NCBI GenBank assembly: GCA_022425195.1
Contig: JAKMFX010000012.1
Span: 116,160 to 164,232 of the forward strand
Direction of reading: 5' to 3'
Length of the DNA: 48,073 nucleotides
Origin: Flavobacteriales bacterium
GTDB taxonomy: Bacteria; Bacteroidota; Bacteroidia; Flavobacteriales; UBA7430
In this document: one piece after another, positions 1-9,760 of the stretch
How the letters are laid out: every line of letters begins with the position of its first letter
Position numbering within the stretch: position 1 is the stretch's first letter
Notes under the pieces: generated by a model
The model's database searches: none
Told to the model about the DNA's origin: nothing
Seen by the model: only the letters and a program-made list of their open reading frames with translations
Position numbers and translations under genes: made by a program

Positions 1-3000
1 GAGCCTTTAGAACTCAAGAAGGTGTTTACACCAATAATAGGATATTCACCTGTATGCTTTAAAGTTTCATAATAGAGACTTTCCTCCTGGATCTTTCCTC
101 TTTGATACATGGTTTCCATCGCACCCAATACACCGCCTCTTTCATTGATACGATCAAACTCTTCCAAAACAGCGGCTTCAACCAAATCGGTAAGCTCCTC
201 TATAATAAATGAACCCTGAATTGGATTTTCGTTTTTCGCCAAGCCCAATTCGCGATTGATGATCAACTGAATGGCCATCGCTCTTCGAACAGACGCTTCG
301 GTAGGGGTAGTAATGGCTTCATCGTATGCGTTGGTGTGAAGCGAATTACAATTGTCATAAATCGCATATAAAGCCTGAAGCGTGGTACGAATGTCATTAA
401 AGTCAATCTCTTGTGCGTGTAAGGAACGCCCAGAAGTTTGAATGTGGTATTTCAATTTCTGAGCACGCTCACCGGCACCGTATTTATTCTTCATTGCCTT
501 TGCCCATATTTTCCGTGCAACCCTTCCTATAACAGAGTATTCGGGATCGATACCATTAGAGAAAAAGAAAGATAAATTCGGGCCGAAGTCATTAATATCC
601 ATACCACGACTTAAATAATACTCTACATAGGTAAAACCATTACTTAAAGTAAATGCCAGTTGTGTGATCGGATTTGCCCCAGCCTCGGCAATATGGTAAC
701 CGGAAATGGATACCGAATAAAAATTACGAACGGTCTGCTCTATGAAATACGCCTGAACATCTCCCATCAAACGCAAAGCGAATTCCGTAGAGAATATGCA
801 GGTGTTTTGTGCCTGATCTTCTTTTAAAATATCTGCCTGTACCGTTCCTCTCACCTGAGACAAAGTGCGTTTCTTAATGTCGTGGTACACAGCCTCAGGA
901 AGAACCAGATCGCCTGTAAGACCCAACAACATCAATCCTAAACCATCATTCCCTTCCGGAAGATCACCCTGATAGGTCGGTCTGGCAACACCTTTTTGTT
1001 TAAAAATCGCTTGGATCTTGGCTTCAACTTCTTTTTCTAAACCCTGCTCTTTAATGTACAATTCACACTGCTGATCGATGGCAACATTCATAAAGAAAGC
1101 CAATAACATGGGGGCAGGACCATTGATGGTCATAGAAACAGAAGTGCTTGAAGCGGTTAGATCGAAACCAGAATATAATTTTTTAGCATCATCCAAACAA
1201 CAAATTGAAACGCCAGCATTACCAATCTTCCCATATATATCGGGACGGTACCCAGGATCATTACCATACAAGGTAACCGAATCAAATGCTGTGGAAAGAC
1301 GCTTGGCGGGCATCCCCAAACTTACGTAGTGAAATCTCCGGTTCGTTCGCTCGGGACCACCTTCACCAGCGAACATTCGTGTGGGATCCTCCCCCTCTCT
1401 TTTAAAAGGGAACAATCCAGAAGTAAATGGAAATTCGCCAGGCACATTTTCCTGAAGTGACCAGCGGAGAATGTCGCCCCATCCTTTGTATTTCGGAAGG
1501 CAGACTTTTGGTATTTGAATGTGAGAAAGTGATTCAGAGTGTGTTTGAATAGCTAATTCTCTGTCTCTTACTTTGAACTTATACAAAGGTGCTTTGTATT
1601 TCTCAAGCTTTTCTGCCCATTGCTCAATGATAAGCATGTTCTTAGGTGAGAGGTCAAGAGCAATTTTATCGAAAGTTTCCTGAAGACCTTTCATCAAAAG
1701 GTCTTTATCTTCATGTCCCGAAGTTTTAAAGGTCGACATCGACTCATTTAAGGCATACAGTTTCTGAGCAACTTCAACCTGACCATCGACCCAAGTATCA
1801 TATGCTCTGTTATTTTCTGCAATCTCAGAAAGATAACGCACACGTTTGGGTGGAATAATATAGATCTTTTCAGATTGTTCTTCTGAAGGAACAAAATTAG
1901 AACTTAGACCAGCCCCTGTCTTTTCATCGATTTTATCAATGACCGCTCGGTAGAGAGAATTCATCCCAGGATCATTGAACTGAGAGGCGATGGTTCCATA
2001 AACTGGAAGTTCATCATCATTCACTTCCCATAAATTATGGTTGCGCTTGTACTGTTTCTTTACATCACGCAGTGCATCCAAAGCACCCCGCTTATCGAAT
2101 TTATTTAAAGCGATTACGTCGGCAAAGTCCAACATGTCTATTTTCTCCAACTGTGTAGCTGCCCCGTATTCAGGGGTCATCACATATAAACTCGCATCAG
2201 AAAATTCTTCAATTTCTGTATCAGATTGACCAATCCCAGAAGTTTCTAGAATGATCAGATCAAAATTCGCTGCTTTTAAAACTTCCAAAGCTTCAGAGAC
2301 ATGCTTTGAAAGTGCAAGATTGGATTGGCGCGTAGCCAAAGATCGCATATAAACCCGTTCATTATTGATGGCATTCATACGAATACGATCGCCCAATAAA
2401 GCCCCACCTGTCTTTCTTTTGGAAGGGTCTACGGAAACAATAGCAATCTGCTTGTCCTCAAAATCAATTAAAAAACGACGAACCAATTCATCTACCAAAG
2501 AAGACTTCCCCGCACCACCGGTACCTGTAATTCCCAATACCGGAACCTGGTTTTTAGCAGACAGTACATGAATACTTTTTAAAATGTCTTCATGAATGTC
2601 GGGAAAGTTTTCCGCTGCAGAGATGGCCTGAGCGATCATTTTTTTGTCTTTGGCTTGTATTTTATCAAGTACATCTTCAGGAAGATGCTCGCCTGTGGCG
2701 AAATCACTCTTTTCTATCAGATCATTGATCATTCCCTGCAAACCCATTTCACGTCCATCATCAGGAGAATAAATTCTTGTGATTCCGTAATCCATTAAAT
2801 CCTTGATCTCCTCAGGAAGAATTACGCCTCCTCCACCTCCAAAGATTCGAATATGTCCGGCTCCTTTTTCATGAAGCAGATCATACATGTACTTGAAGTA
2901 TTCGTTGTGCCCCCCTTGATAGGAAGTCATGGCTATAGAATTAACATCTTCTTGTATGGCAGTATTTACAATCTCCTCGACCGATCGATCGTGACCAAGA

Positions 3001-3140
3001 TGGATCACCTCTACACCTGATGCCTGAATGATGCGACGCATGATATTGATCGCTGCATCATGCCCATCAAACAGGGAGGCTGCAGTGACCATACGTATTT
3101 TATTTTTTGATGAATAGGGTCTTTTTATATCCATAATCAT
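1..3140 (-). CDS. icmF: Fused isobutyryl-CoA mutase IcmF (3' end outside the window)
   Basis: The visible 1046 residues have the IcmF order: a B12-binding domain at about residues 15-140, a MeaI-type G-protein chaperone at about 195-480, and the acyl-CoA mutase barrel from about 560. The cobalamin-ligand motif DGHDAA (His27) lies in the first domain. The Walker A segment [12 protein letters not shown] is at 203-214, and NKFDKRG gives base recognition. The barrel holds [10 protein letters not shown], typical of acyl-CoA mutases. The family interconverts isobutyryl-CoA and n-butyryl-CoA with adenosylcobalamin, and the G domain gates cofactor loading. IcmF proteins are usually about 1,100 residues, so perhaps 50-100 C-terminal residues are missing. 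The start is ATG at 3138-3140, with a second ATG two codons later. The gene is divergent from the next gene across 90 bp. Substrate preference (isobutyryl versus pivalyl) cannot be read here with certainty. Confidence 0.93.
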   Translation of the reverse strand, partial: MIMDIKRPYSSKNKIRMVTAASLFDGHDAAINIMRRIIQASGVEVIHLGHDRSVEEIVNTAIQEDVNSIAMTSYQGGHNEYFKYMYDLLHEKGAGHIRIFGGGGGVILPEEIKDLMDYGITRIYSPDDGREMGLQGMINDLIEKSDFATGEHLPEDVLDKIQAKDKKMIAQAISAAENFPDIHEDILKSIHVLSAKNQVPVLGITGTGGAGKSSLVDELVRRFLIDFEDKQIAIVSVDPSKRKTGGALLGDRIRMNAINNERVYMRSLATRQSNLALSKHVSEALEVLKAANFDLIILETSGIGQSDTEIEEFSDASLYVMTPEYGAATQLEKIDMLDFADVIALNKFDKRGALDALRDVKKQYKRNHNLWEVNDDELPVYGTIASQFNDPGMNSLYRAVIDKIDEKTGAGLSSNFVPSEEQSEKIYIIPPKRVRYLSEIAENNRAYDTWVDGQVEVAQKLYALNESMSTFKTSGHEDKDLLMKGLQETFDKIALDLSPKNMLIIEQWAEKLEKYKAPLYKFKVRDRELAIQTHSESLSHIQIPKVCLPKYKGWGDILRWSLQENVPGEFPFTSGLFPFKREGEDPTRMFAGEGGPERTNRRFHYVSLGMPAKRLSTAFDSVTLYGNDPGYRPDIYGKIGNAGVSICCLDDAKKLYSGFDLTASSTSVSMTINGPAPMLLAFFMNVAIDQQCELYIKEQGLEKEVEAKIQAIFKQKGVARPTYQGDLPEGNDGLGLMLLGLTGDLVLPEAVYHDIKKRTLSQVRGTVQADILKEDQAQNTCIFSTEFALRLMGDVQAYFIEQTVRNFYSVSISGYHIAEAGANPITQLAFTLSNGFTYVEYYLSRGMDINDFGPNLSFFFSNGIDPEYSVIGRVARKIWAKAMKNKYGAGERAQKLKYHIQTSGRSLHAQEIDFNDIRTTLQALYAIYDNCNSLHTNAYDEAITTPTEASVRRAMAIQLIINRELGLAKNENPIQGSFIIEELTDLVEAAVLEEFDRINERGGVLGAMETMYQRGKIQEESLYYETLKHTGEYPIIGVNTFLSSKG

Positions 3141-3230
3141 AAAATTATAACATTAATGTATTTATTATCTAAGTAAAATTACAAAAATTGAAACCAATAC
3201 TGAAGTGCAAAATTACCTACTTTTGCGAAG

Positions 3231-3680
3231 ATGGAATCATGGGCTATATATGGATATTGGGGACTGTTTTTTTCTGCTTTTTTGGCGGGTTCCATCATTC
3301 CTTTTGGGGCAGAAATCTTACTTGGAATTCTACTTTATAACGGCTTCCCTCTGATTCCGTTGGTGCTTGTAGCAACTCTAGGGAACTGGTTGGGCGGCTA
3401 CACTGCCTTTTTCATGGGATATTACACCCGATGGGATCTGATTGAAAAATACCTAAAAATAAGCCCTGAAAAACTCGAAAAGATTACCTGGACAAAAAAG
3501 TTTCCTACCGAAATCCTCGCCTTGTTCTGTTGGATTCCCATATTGGGCTCTGTCATGTTAATCAGCTTAGGGCTATTAAAAAGCTCCATCTATAAAACAG
3601 GTGTTTTCATGTTCATTGGACGTTTATTAAGATACCTGGTATGGGCTTTATTAAGTACCGAATTAATTCAGATCATTTAG
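3231..3680 (+). CDS. YqaA/DedA-like small integral membrane protein
   Basis: This 149-residue protein is almost wholly hydrophobic, with likely membrane segments at about 8-28, 34-60, 92-112 and 122-146. Its pattern (AGSIIPFGAEILL near the N terminus, GNWLGGYTAFFMG in the middle) fits the YqaA branch of the DedA/SNARE-associated family. Family members are inner-membrane proteins, some of them linked to lipid carrier recycling; the substrate of this branch is not established. A TACTTTTG element at 3218-3225 matches the Bacteroidota -7 box and sits just before the ATG, but no -33 box is correctly spaced. It stands alone between icmF (divergent) and the transketolase genes. Confidence 0.8.
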   Translation: MESWAIYGYWGLFFSAFLAGSIIPFGAEILLGILLYNGFPLIPLVLVATLGNWLGGYTAFFMGYYTRWDLIEKYLKISPEKLEKITWTKKFPTEILALFCWIPILGSVMLISLGLLKSSIYKTGVFMFIGRLLRYLVWALLSTELIQII

Positions 3681-3685
3681 AAAAG

Positions 3686-3706
3686 TTTATGACGTGATTT
3701 CACGCA
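3686..3706. repeat. Short inverted repeat after the yqaA-like gene
   Basis: CGTGA-TT-TCACG (3693-3704) forms a perfect 5-bp inverted repeat, and pairing extends outward as ATG/CAT with one bulged base. There is no T-tract behind it, so it is not a standard intrinsic terminator. It could be a processing hairpin or chance. Confidence 0.25.
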
Positions 3707-3798
3707 TTAAAAGCAGTCTTTTGACCATAGATATGCCTGAGATTTAAAACAGGTGTAAAATCGTATTATCGAAACCTTCCATATCTTCTTTTTTATTG

Positions 3799-3806
3799 TA
3801 TTTTTG
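3799..3806 (+). promoter_or_regulatory. Candidate -7 box of the transketolase operon
   Basis: TATTTTTG matches the Bacteroidota -7 consensus TAnnTTTG and lies 23 bp before the transketolase ATG. I see no TTG at the expected -33 distance, so this rests on the -7 box only. Confidence 0.35.
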
Positions 3807-3829
3807 GTTCGAAAATTTTCTAAAATCTC

Positions 3830-4675
3830 ATGGCAAACATCCAAAAACTCGAACAAACTGTAAGTCAAGTACGCAGAGACATTGTACGCATGGTTCATGC
3901 TAATAATTCTGGTCATCCTGGTGGATCACTAGGTTGTACTGAATTTTTAGTCGCATTGTACTTCGAAGTAATGAAACACGACCCTTCCTTTGACATGGAT
4001 GGTAAAGAAGAAGATTTATTCTTTTTGTCTAACGGTCATATTTCTCCAGTATTTTATAGTGTCTTAGCGCATTCAGGCTACTTTGATGTAGCTGAACTAG
4101 CAACCTTCCGAAAAATAGACTCTCGACTACAAGGGCACCCAACTACGCACGAAGGTCTGCCTGGAGTTCGAATGGCATCTGGGTCTTTAGGACAAGGGAT
4201 GTCTGTTGCCGTAGGAGCCGCTGAAACAAAGAAATTAAATGGTGATGACCGAATTGTTTACTCTCTTCACGGTGATGGTGAGTTGCAAGAAGGTCAGATC
4301 TGGGAAGCAGCCATGTATGCCTCTGCAAAGAAAGTTGACAACCTCATCTGCACAGTTGACCTCAATGGACAACAAATCGACGGTAGTACTGACGAAGTGA
4401 TGAACATGGGAAGTCTTGAAGCTAAATTTACGGCATTTGGTTTTGACGTTCTGGTAGAGAAAGAAGGTAACAACATGAGTAAAGTTGTTGCAGCCCTTGA
4501 AGAAGCAAAATCCAGGACTGGAAAGGGAAAACCTGTTTGTATCTTACTACACACCGAAATGGGGAATGGAGTCGACTACATGATGGGTTCCCACAAATGG
4601 CATGGCGTTGCCCCTAATGACGAAGAACTAGCTAACGCATTGGCCCAAAACGAAGAAACATTAGGAGACTACTAA
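3830..4675 (+). CDS. Transketolase, N-terminal (thiamine diphosphate-binding) subunit
   Basis: This 281-residue protein is the first half of a split transketolase. The motif SGHPGGSLG (27-35) and the thiamine-diphosphate fold GDG (148-150), ending in Asn179 of CTVDLNG, are intact. With the next gene it would move two-carbon units between sugar phosphates in the pentose phosphate pathway in the cytoplasm. The length fits the subunit form, not the fused enzyme of about 660 residues. It ends 13 bp before the C-terminal subunit, so both are surely cotranscribed. Split transketolases are common in Bacteroidota and other lineages. Confidence 0.95.
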   Translation: MANIQKLEQTVSQVRRDIVRMVHANNSGHPGGSLGCTEFLVALYFEVMKHDPSFDMDGKEEDLFFLSNGHISPVFYSVLAHSGYFDVAELATFRKIDSRLQGHPTTHEGLPGVRMASGSLGQGMSVAVGAAETKKLNGDDRIVYSLHGDGELQEGQIWEAAMYASAKKVDNLICTVDLNGQQIDGSTDEVMNMGSLEAKFTAFGFDVLVEKEGNNMSKVVAALEEAKSRTGKGKPVCILLHTEMGNGVDYMMGSHKWHGVAPNDEELANALAQNEETLGDY

Positions 4676-4688
4676 AAAAGCCCCTCAA

Positions 4689-5642
4689 ATGAAAAAATAC
4701 ACCTACACAGAAACAAAAGATACCCGTTCGGGATTTGGTGCTGGTCTTCTTGAAGCCGCTCAAAAAAATGAAAATGTTGTTGGCTTATGCGCCGACCTTA
4801 CCGGTTCATTGAAAATGAATGCTTTCGAAAATGAATTTCCAGAACGATTTTTTCAAGTGGGAATTTCTGAAGCCAATATGATGAGTATGGCTGCTGGTAT
4901 GACCATTGGTGGTAAAATTCCTTTTACAGGAACCTTTGCCAACTTTGCAACATCTAGAGTTTATGATCAAGTAAGGCAATCCATTGCTTACTCGAATAAA
5001 AATGTGAAGATATGCGCTTCTCACGCCGGATTAACATTGGGTGAAGATGGGGCAACACATCAAGTATTGGAAGACTTAGGCATGATGAAAATGTTACCGG
5101 GAATGGTGGTTATCAATCCTTGTGACTACAACCAAACCAAAGCAGCCACCTTGGCCATTGCAGAATACGAAGGTCCTGTTTATTTGCGTTTTGGGCGTCC
5201 TAAAATGCCCGTTTTCACTCCTGAAAACCAAGAATTTAAAATTGGTGAAGCCCTAATGCTTAATGAGGGAACTGATGTAACCATCTTGGCAACTGGACAC
5301 CTTGTATGGGAAGCTATTGAAGCCGGTCACATACTTGCAGACATGGGGATTGATGCAGAAGTAATTAATATTCATACCATCAAACCTTTAGACGCAGATG
5401 CTATTTTGAAATCTGTACAAAAAACGGGTTGTGTAGTTACTGCAGAAGAGCATCAGATGAATGGTGGTCTAGGTGACAGCGTAGCTCAGCTGTTAGCTCG
5501 TAAAAACCCAACTCCAATCGAAATGGTTGCAGTAAACGACAGTTTTGGAGAATCTGGTGTTCCTGCACTTCTTATGGAGAAATATGGGTTGACACGAAAA
5601 GACATCGTAAAATCTGTTGAAGCGGTAATAAAACGCAAGTAA
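4689..5642 (+). CDS. Transketolase, C-terminal subunit
   Basis: This 317-residue protein carries the pyrimidine-binding domain at about 5-170 (VGISEANMMSMAAG with the catalytic Glu, then TGTFANF) and a transketolase C-terminal domain at about 185-310. It pairs with the preceding subunit to form one complete transketolase. The 1-deoxyxylulose-5-phosphate synthase family has a related fold, but the split gene pair and the length favour transketolase. The gene ends 30 bp before a strong intrinsic terminator. Confidence 0.95.
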   Translation: MKKYTYTETKDTRSGFGAGLLEAAQKNENVVGLCADLTGSLKMNAFENEFPERFFQVGISEANMMSMAAGMTIGGKIPFTGTFANFATSRVYDQVRQSIAYSNKNVKICASHAGLTLGEDGATHQVLEDLGMMKMLPGMVVINPCDYNQTKAATLAIAEYEGPVYLRFGRPKMPVFTPENQEFKIGEALMLNEGTDVTILATGHLVWEAIEAGHILADMGIDAEVINIHTIKPLDADAILKSVQKTGCVVTAEEHQMNGGLGDSVAQLLARKNPTPIEMVAVNDSFGESGVPALLMEKYGLTRKDIVKSVEAVIKRK

Positions 5643-5667
5643 ATATCCACCCAATATATTCATGAAA

Positions 5668-5697
5668 AAAGAGAGGCTTTCGCCTCTTTTTTTTTTG
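5668..5697 (+). terminator. Intrinsic terminator of the transketolase operon
   Basis: AGAGGC (5672-5677), loop TTTC and GCCTCT (5682-5687) are followed by about ten T residues. This is a classic Rho-independent terminator placed just after the C-terminal transketolase gene. Confidence 0.9.
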
Positions 5698-5747
5698 TGT
5701 TTATATCACACCTTTTTTTCGTGAAAAACACCCCCAAGTAACACCTC

Positions 5748-6161
5748 TTAATGACCCTCAAAATATGGCGCGATTTTTTGTTTAAAATCATCTGGAATCA
5801 AACAGGGTTTTCTGGAATCTTTATCCACGAAAACTAATGTCGTTTCAGCTAAAGTGGTCAGAAGTCCCTCAGAGTTAATCAGTTCATATTCAAAATAAAT
5901 TCTGGTCCCTGGCTTCTTAATTATTTTTGTCTTTAAAATAACTTCCTCATCATAATACAAGGGTTTGATATACTTTAATTTAAGATCCAAAACAGGCATT
6001 ATAAGCCCAGAATCTTCCATATGCCTGTACGACAGACCCAAGTCCCTCAACAACTCTACCCTACCCATTTCTAGATACTTAGCGTACCTACCATAGTACA
6101 TGTAACCCATTTTATCGGTATCGGAATACAAAACCCTGAACTTTAACTGATGTGCTAGCAT
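5748..6161 (-). CDS. Acyl-CoA thioesterase, hotdog fold (YbgC/FadM-like)
   Basis: This 137-residue protein contains the signature YSDTDKMGYMYYGRYAKYLEMGR-like stretch (residues about 13-35), with the Asp of the 4-hydroxybenzoyl-CoA thioesterase group. Members hydrolyse acyl-CoA thioesters in the cytoplasm, usually as tetramers. The length is typical of a single hotdog domain. It is read away from dnaA and converges with the transketolase operon across a 50-bp gap. The exact acyl chain is unknown; no tol-pal genes are adjacent, so a YbgC role with Tol-Pal is not supported by context. Confidence 0.88.
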   Translation of the reverse strand: MLAHQLKFRVLYSDTDKMGYMYYGRYAKYLEMGRVELLRDLGLSYRHMEDSGLIMPVLDLKLKYIKPLYYDEEVILKTKIIKKPGTRIYFEYELINSEGLLTTLAETTLVFVDKDSRKPCLIPDDFKQKIAPYFEGH

Positions 6162-6462
6162 AATTGTAAATTTAGATGTGAATAAGTTTTATTACAAAAA
6201 CAATTATCTGAGTATTTAAAAAGTAAATCGTAAAAAACTAAACTTAAATTCCATCAAATTCAGTAAGTAAAATAATCTCAAATTATCTATTTTATTTTAT
6301 ACGATGATAAACCCTTAGTTAAGGAAAAGAAAGTTAATTATCAATAGCAATTTTATTTTTTTCTTAACTTTTTTGTTCACACATTTGTCTAAACAAAAGA
6401 CGCGAAAAAAACGTCTAAATAAAACAAGGTACGAACCCCCTTTTTAACTCGTCATTCTATCA
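6162..6462. other. AT-rich divergent intergenic region before dnaA
   Basis: These 301 bp hold the divergent promoters of the thioesterase gene and dnaA. I searched for TTATCCACA-type DnaA boxes and found only a loose match (TTATCAATA near 6338), so I do not call an origin here. No complete TTG/TAnnTTTG promoter is clear. Confidence 0.5.
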
Positions 6463-7899
6463 ATGAAAAATACACCTGAACTCGTATGGGAAAATTGCTT
6501 GACTTTTATAAAGGATAATATATCTGAACAAAGTTTTAAAACATGGTTTCTTCCAATTCAACCGGTCAAATTAAAAGGTAGAACCCTAAACATACAAGTA
6601 CCTAGTAAATTCTTTTACGAATGGATTGAGGAGCACTATATTAAACTCTTAAAGACAGCCGTAGGAAAAGAGCTTGGAGAAGAAGCAAAATTGGTGTATT
6701 CCATCGTCATGGAAAATACATACGGAAACTCCAATCCTTATACCGTAAAAATACCGAGTAACAACAGACCTCCCATCAACAATCCTAAAGTAGCCGTGCC
6801 GGTTGAAGTTGCAGCTGCTGGTGTGAAAAACCCATTTGTTATTCCTGGATTAAAAAAGGTCAATATAGAGTCGCAATTAAATCCAAATTACAGCTTTGAA
6901 AATTTCATAGAAGGAGATTGCAACCGCCTGGCGAGATCTGCGAGCTATGCCGTAGGTAATAACCCAGGAGGAACCTCCTTCAATCCTTTACTTTTATACG
7001 GAGGAGTAGGCTTGGGTAAAACACACCTAGCACACGCTATTGGTATTGAAATTAAAGACAGTTACCCCGAAAAGACGGTACTTTATGTTTCTGCCGAAAA
7101 ATTCACGCAGCAATTCATCGACTCTATCAGAAACAACACCAGAAATGACTTTGTTCATTTCTACCAAATGATTGATGTATTAATTATTGATGATGTTCAA
7201 TTTTTTGCAGGGAAAGAAAAAACACAAGACGTATTCTTCCACATATTCAACCACCTTCACCAACAGGGTAAACAACTGATTCTAACATCAGATCGAGCTC
7301 CTGTTGACTTACAAGGTATGGAGCAAAGATTATTGTCACGATTCAAATGGGGCCTCTCTGCTGACCTACAAACACCGAGTTTGCAAACCCGAATCACCAT
7401 ACTTAAGAAAAAACTATACACCGACGGCATTGAAATGCCTGAAGATGTTATTGAATATCTTGCCTACAGCATTACGTCAAACATTCGCGAACTAGAGGGG
7501 GCCTTAATTTCACTTTTAGCACAGTCTTCATTGAACAAAAGAGACATCAATTTGAGTCTTGCCAAGGAAATGATTGACCGCTTTGTGAAAAACACCACCC
7601 GTGAGGTTTCCATTGACTACATCCAAAAGGTGATTTGCGACTACTTTGACTTAAGCTTAGAAGTGTTAAACTCGAAGACCAGAAAACGTCGTATTGTTCA
7701 GGCCCGACAACTGGCCATGTTCTTTTCTAAAAAGCTAACCAAATCTTCACTGGCTAGTATTGGAGCTCAATGTGGAGGTAAAGATCACGCCACGGTACTT
7801 CACGCCTGTAAAACGGTTAACAACTTAGTCGATACGGATAAGCAATTCCGGTCCTATGTTGATGACCTTAGTAAAAAGTTAGAACTACAACAACTCTAA
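6463..7899 (+). CDS. dnaA: Chromosomal replication initiator DnaA
   Basis: This 478-residue protein has the full DnaA layout. Domain I is at about 1-85, a variable linker with poorly conserved sequence at about 86-135, the AAA+ ATPase at about 140-350, and the DNA-binding helix-turn-helix at about 385-475. Walker A is GGVGLGKT (180-187) and Walker B is LIIDDVQF. The C-terminal signature GGKDHATVLHACK contacts DnaA boxes. ATP-bound DnaA opens the origin and also acts as a transcription factor. The gene has its own terminator at once downstream. Neighbours are not the dnaN/recF genes seen in many phyla, as is usual for Bacteroidota. Confidence 0.98.
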   Translation: MKNTPELVWENCLTFIKDNISEQSFKTWFLPIQPVKLKGRTLNIQVPSKFFYEWIEEHYIKLLKTAVGKELGEEAKLVYSIVMENTYGNSNPYTVKIPSNNRPPINNPKVAVPVEVAAAGVKNPFVIPGLKKVNIESQLNPNYSFENFIEGDCNRLARSASYAVGNNPGGTSFNPLLLYGGVGLGKTHLAHAIGIEIKDSYPEKTVLYVSAEKFTQQFIDSIRNNTRNDFVHFYQMIDVLIIDDVQFFAGKEKTQDVFFHIFNHLHQQGKQLILTSDRAPVDLQGMEQRLLSRFKWGLSADLQTPSLQTRITILKKKLYTDGIEMPEDVIEYLAYSITSNIRELEGALISLLAQSSLNKRDINLSLAKEMIDRFVKNTTREVSIDYIQKVICDYFDLSLEVLNSKTRKRRIVQARQLAMFFSKKLTKSSLASIGAQCGGKDHATVLHACKTVNNLVDTDKQFRSYVDDLSKKLELQQL

Positions 7900-7902
7900 A
7901 TA

Positions 7903-7933
7903 CATAAGCAGGAACTTTTCCTGCTTTTTTTTT
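7903..7933 (+). terminator. Intrinsic terminator of dnaA
   Basis: AAGCAGGAA (7906-7914), loop CTT and TTCCTGCTT (7918-7926) form a perfect 9-bp stem followed by a run of T to 7933. It ends five bases before the phosphatase ATG, so downstream transcription needs readthrough or a promoter inside dnaA. Confidence 0.9.
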
Positions 7934-7937
7934 GCTC

Positions 7938-8411
7938 ATGAAGAAAAAGAAAATCTTAATGGTCTGTTTGGGAAACATCTGCAGATCTCCATTAGCAGAA
8001 GGGATCTTGGCTCACAAATGTAAGTCACTGCCCGTAGAAGTAGACTCCGCAGGTACCGCAGCCTACCATGTAGGTAATGCACCGGACCCCAGATCTCAAT
8101 ATATCGCCAGCATAAATAATATAGAAATTCAAAATCAAAAGGCCAGAGCACTAGAAAGTAATGACCTTGAAGAGTTTGACGCGATATATGTAATGGATAA
8201 ATCCAATTACAAAAACACCCTCAAGTTGGCTGTAAGCAATGAGCAAAGAAGTAAAGTTCATTTGATTTTAAATATGTCTGACCCCGGCAGTAATAAGGAT
8301 GTTCCCGACCCCTACTATGGAGGTGATGACGGATTTAAGCTGGTATTTGATTTATTAAACGAAGCTTGTGAAATCATAAAAAATCAACTTGAATCAGAAC
8401 TAAATGTCTAA
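7938..8411 (+). CDS. Low-molecular-weight protein tyrosine phosphatase
   Basis: The 157-residue product opens with the active-site loop CLGNICRS (Cys10 to Arg16), and the general-acid motif DPYYGG is near residue 120. These are the two hallmarks of LMW-PTPs, which remove phosphate from tyrosine in bacterial regulatory proteins; some members act on arginine phosphate instead. I use ATG 7938: an in-frame TTG at 7932 lies inside the dnaA terminator T-run and would add only two residues. The 3' end overlaps the next gene by 8 nt, indicating translational coupling. Confidence 0.93.
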   Translation: MKKKKILMVCLGNICRSPLAEGILAHKCKSLPVEVDSAGTAAYHVGNAPDPRSQYIASINNIEIQNQKARALESNDLEEFDAIYVMDKSNYKNTLKLAVSNEQRSKVHLILNMSDPGSNKDVPDPYYGGDDGFKLVFDLLNEACEIIKNQLESELNV

Positions 8412-9117
8412 GGGTAAGCTTTACATGATTCCGACTACGCTAGGGGAATGTGAACCCTCTAAAGTATTACCCTCAGCTGTAAAAGAAACCATCAGTAATC
8501 TGGATGAGTTCATCGTCGAAAATAGCAAAACAGCAAGAGCCTTTTTAAAGTTGATGGAAATACCTACTCCCCAGAAGGCCTTAAAAATTCACGTGCTAAA
8601 CAAACACACAGAACCCCAAGAGTTTTCTGGATTTTTAAATGCATGTAGAAAAGGTAAAAACATCGGCTTAATCTCTGAAGCCGGGTGCCCTGGAGTTGCC
8701 GACCCTGGTGCAGAAATCACAAATATCGCTCATACAGAAGACATTCAGGTGATTCCCCTGGTAGGTCCTTCCTCTATACTTCTATCCTTGATGGCTAGTG
8801 GAATGTGTGGCCAATCATTCACCTTTCATGGATATCTTCCTATTGACAAACAAGATGCAAAGCGAAGACTAAAGGAGCTAGAGCAAGTTTCTAAAAGAAA
8901 CCAACAAACGCAATTGTTTATTGAAACGCCCTACCGAAATAATAAACTATTAGATCTGTTGTTTCAAAACCTACAAAAACACACCAAACTATGTATCGCT
9001 TGCGACATCAGCCTAGGTAGTGAATACATCAAAACTAAGACGATTGAAGCTTGGATAAAAAGCAAGAAGCCCGATTTACATAAAAGACCCTGTATCTTTC
9101 TCATAGAAGCAGAATAA
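8404..9117 (+). CDS. SAM-dependent methyltransferase of the tetrapyrrole-methylase (RsmI-like) family
   Basis: This 237-residue protein has the tetrapyrrole-methylase fold motifs SEAGCPGVADPG (about residues 93-104) and VIPLVGPSSILLSLMASG (about 117-134). These correspond to the RsmI motifs SDAGTPGxSDPG and xxPGPSA. RsmI 2'-O-methylates C1402 of 16S rRNA with S-adenosylmethionine. The protein is shorter than RsmI (about 280 residues) and its N terminus (YMIPTTLGE instead of the usual VxTPIGN) differs, so it may be the second, less studied Bacteroidota paralogue. It overlaps the phosphatase gene by 8 nt. The RNA target is an inference I cannot settle. Confidence 0.8.
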   Translation: MSKGKLYMIPTTLGECEPSKVLPSAVKETISNLDEFIVENSKTARAFLKLMEIPTPQKALKIHVLNKHTEPQEFSGFLNACRKGKNIGLISEAGCPGVADPGAEITNIAHTEDIQVIPLVGPSSILLSLMASGMCGQSFTFHGYLPIDKQDAKRRLKELEQVSKRNQQTQLFIETPYRNNKLLDLLFQNLQKHTKLCIACDISLGSEYIKTKTIEAWIKSKKPDLHKRPCIFLIEAE

Positions 9118-9177
9118 GGTCCTGTTTTGTTTTTAATCCTTGGGTTTTAATCTGTAACTTGCAACATTTATAAAAAT

Positions 9178-9714
9178 ATGCAGTTACAGGAAACCGGTTT
9201 TGAAGGACTACTCTTACTTCAACCCAACACATATGAAGACGAAAGAGGCTCTTTTACAGAGAGTTGGAATCAAGAGACCTTTAAGGAAATGAATCTCAAC
9301 ATCTCCTTCGTACAAGACAATCAATCCATTTCTCATAAAAATGTGCTCAGAGGATTGCATTTTCAAAAAGAACCTTACGCTCAAGGGAAACTTGTTCGAG
9401 TGAGTCATGGCCGAGCTTTAGATGTCGTTGTTGACTTGCGAAAAGAATCCGAGACCTACGGAAAGCACTTCAAGGTTGAACTCGACGGCAAGCAAGGAAA
9501 CATGCTTTGGATACCCGCAGGATTTGCGCATGGCTTTGTAGCAATTGAAAACCATACCGTATTTCAATACAAGTGCGACGCACCCTATCATCCTCATTCT
9601 GAAGAGTGCATCCTTTGGAACGATCCTAGCTTAGGAATCCATTGGGAGGTAGAAAACCCGATAATTTCCCCAAAGGATCTTCAAGGAAAATTACTCCATG
9701 ATGTGAAACTATAG
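9178..9714 (+). CDS. rfbC: dTDP-4-dehydrorhamnose 3,5-epimerase
   Basis: This 178-residue cupin enzyme shows the RmlC signatures: VQDNQSISHKNVLRGLHFQ (residues about 46-63, with the catalytic His), GKLVRVSHGRALDVVVDLR, and WIPAGFAHGF (about 117-126). It epimerises C3 and C5 of dTDP-4-keto-6-deoxyglucose on the way to dTDP-L-rhamnose for surface polysaccharide. The length is standard. The other three rhamnose genes (rfbA, rfbB, rfbD) are not nearby, so the pathway must be completed elsewhere or the epimerase serves another deoxysugar. Confidence 0.95.
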   Translation: MQLQETGFEGLLLLQPNTYEDERGSFTESWNQETFKEMNLNISFVQDNQSISHKNVLRGLHFQKEPYAQGKLVRVSHGRALDVVVDLRKESETYGKHFKVELDGKQGNMLWIPAGFAHGFVAIENHTVFQYKCDAPYHPHSEECILWNDPSLGIHWEVENPIISPKDLQGKLLHDVKL

Positions 9715-9760
9715 ATCACTCTTACGTTAAAAGTTAATGGTAAAAAGAAAGTAATCGTAA

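Noticed and set aside
1078-2798. Plus-strand frames of 60-85 residues inside icmF
   Set aside because: They lie wholly antisense to a well-supported mutase frame and resemble no family; shadows of the real gene.
3693-3704. parS-like site (CGTGA/TCACG)
   Set aside because: The half-sites are in the inverse order of the parS core TTTCACGTGAAA, so the match is only superficial.
3707-3916. Minus-strand 69-residue frame before the transketolase gene
   Set aside because: It overlaps the transketolase start and promoter, has low-complexity sequence and no family likeness.
6162-6462. Possible oriC next to dnaA
   Set aside because: AT-rich, but only one loose DnaA-box match and no box cluster; Bacteroidota origins are often not beside dnaA.
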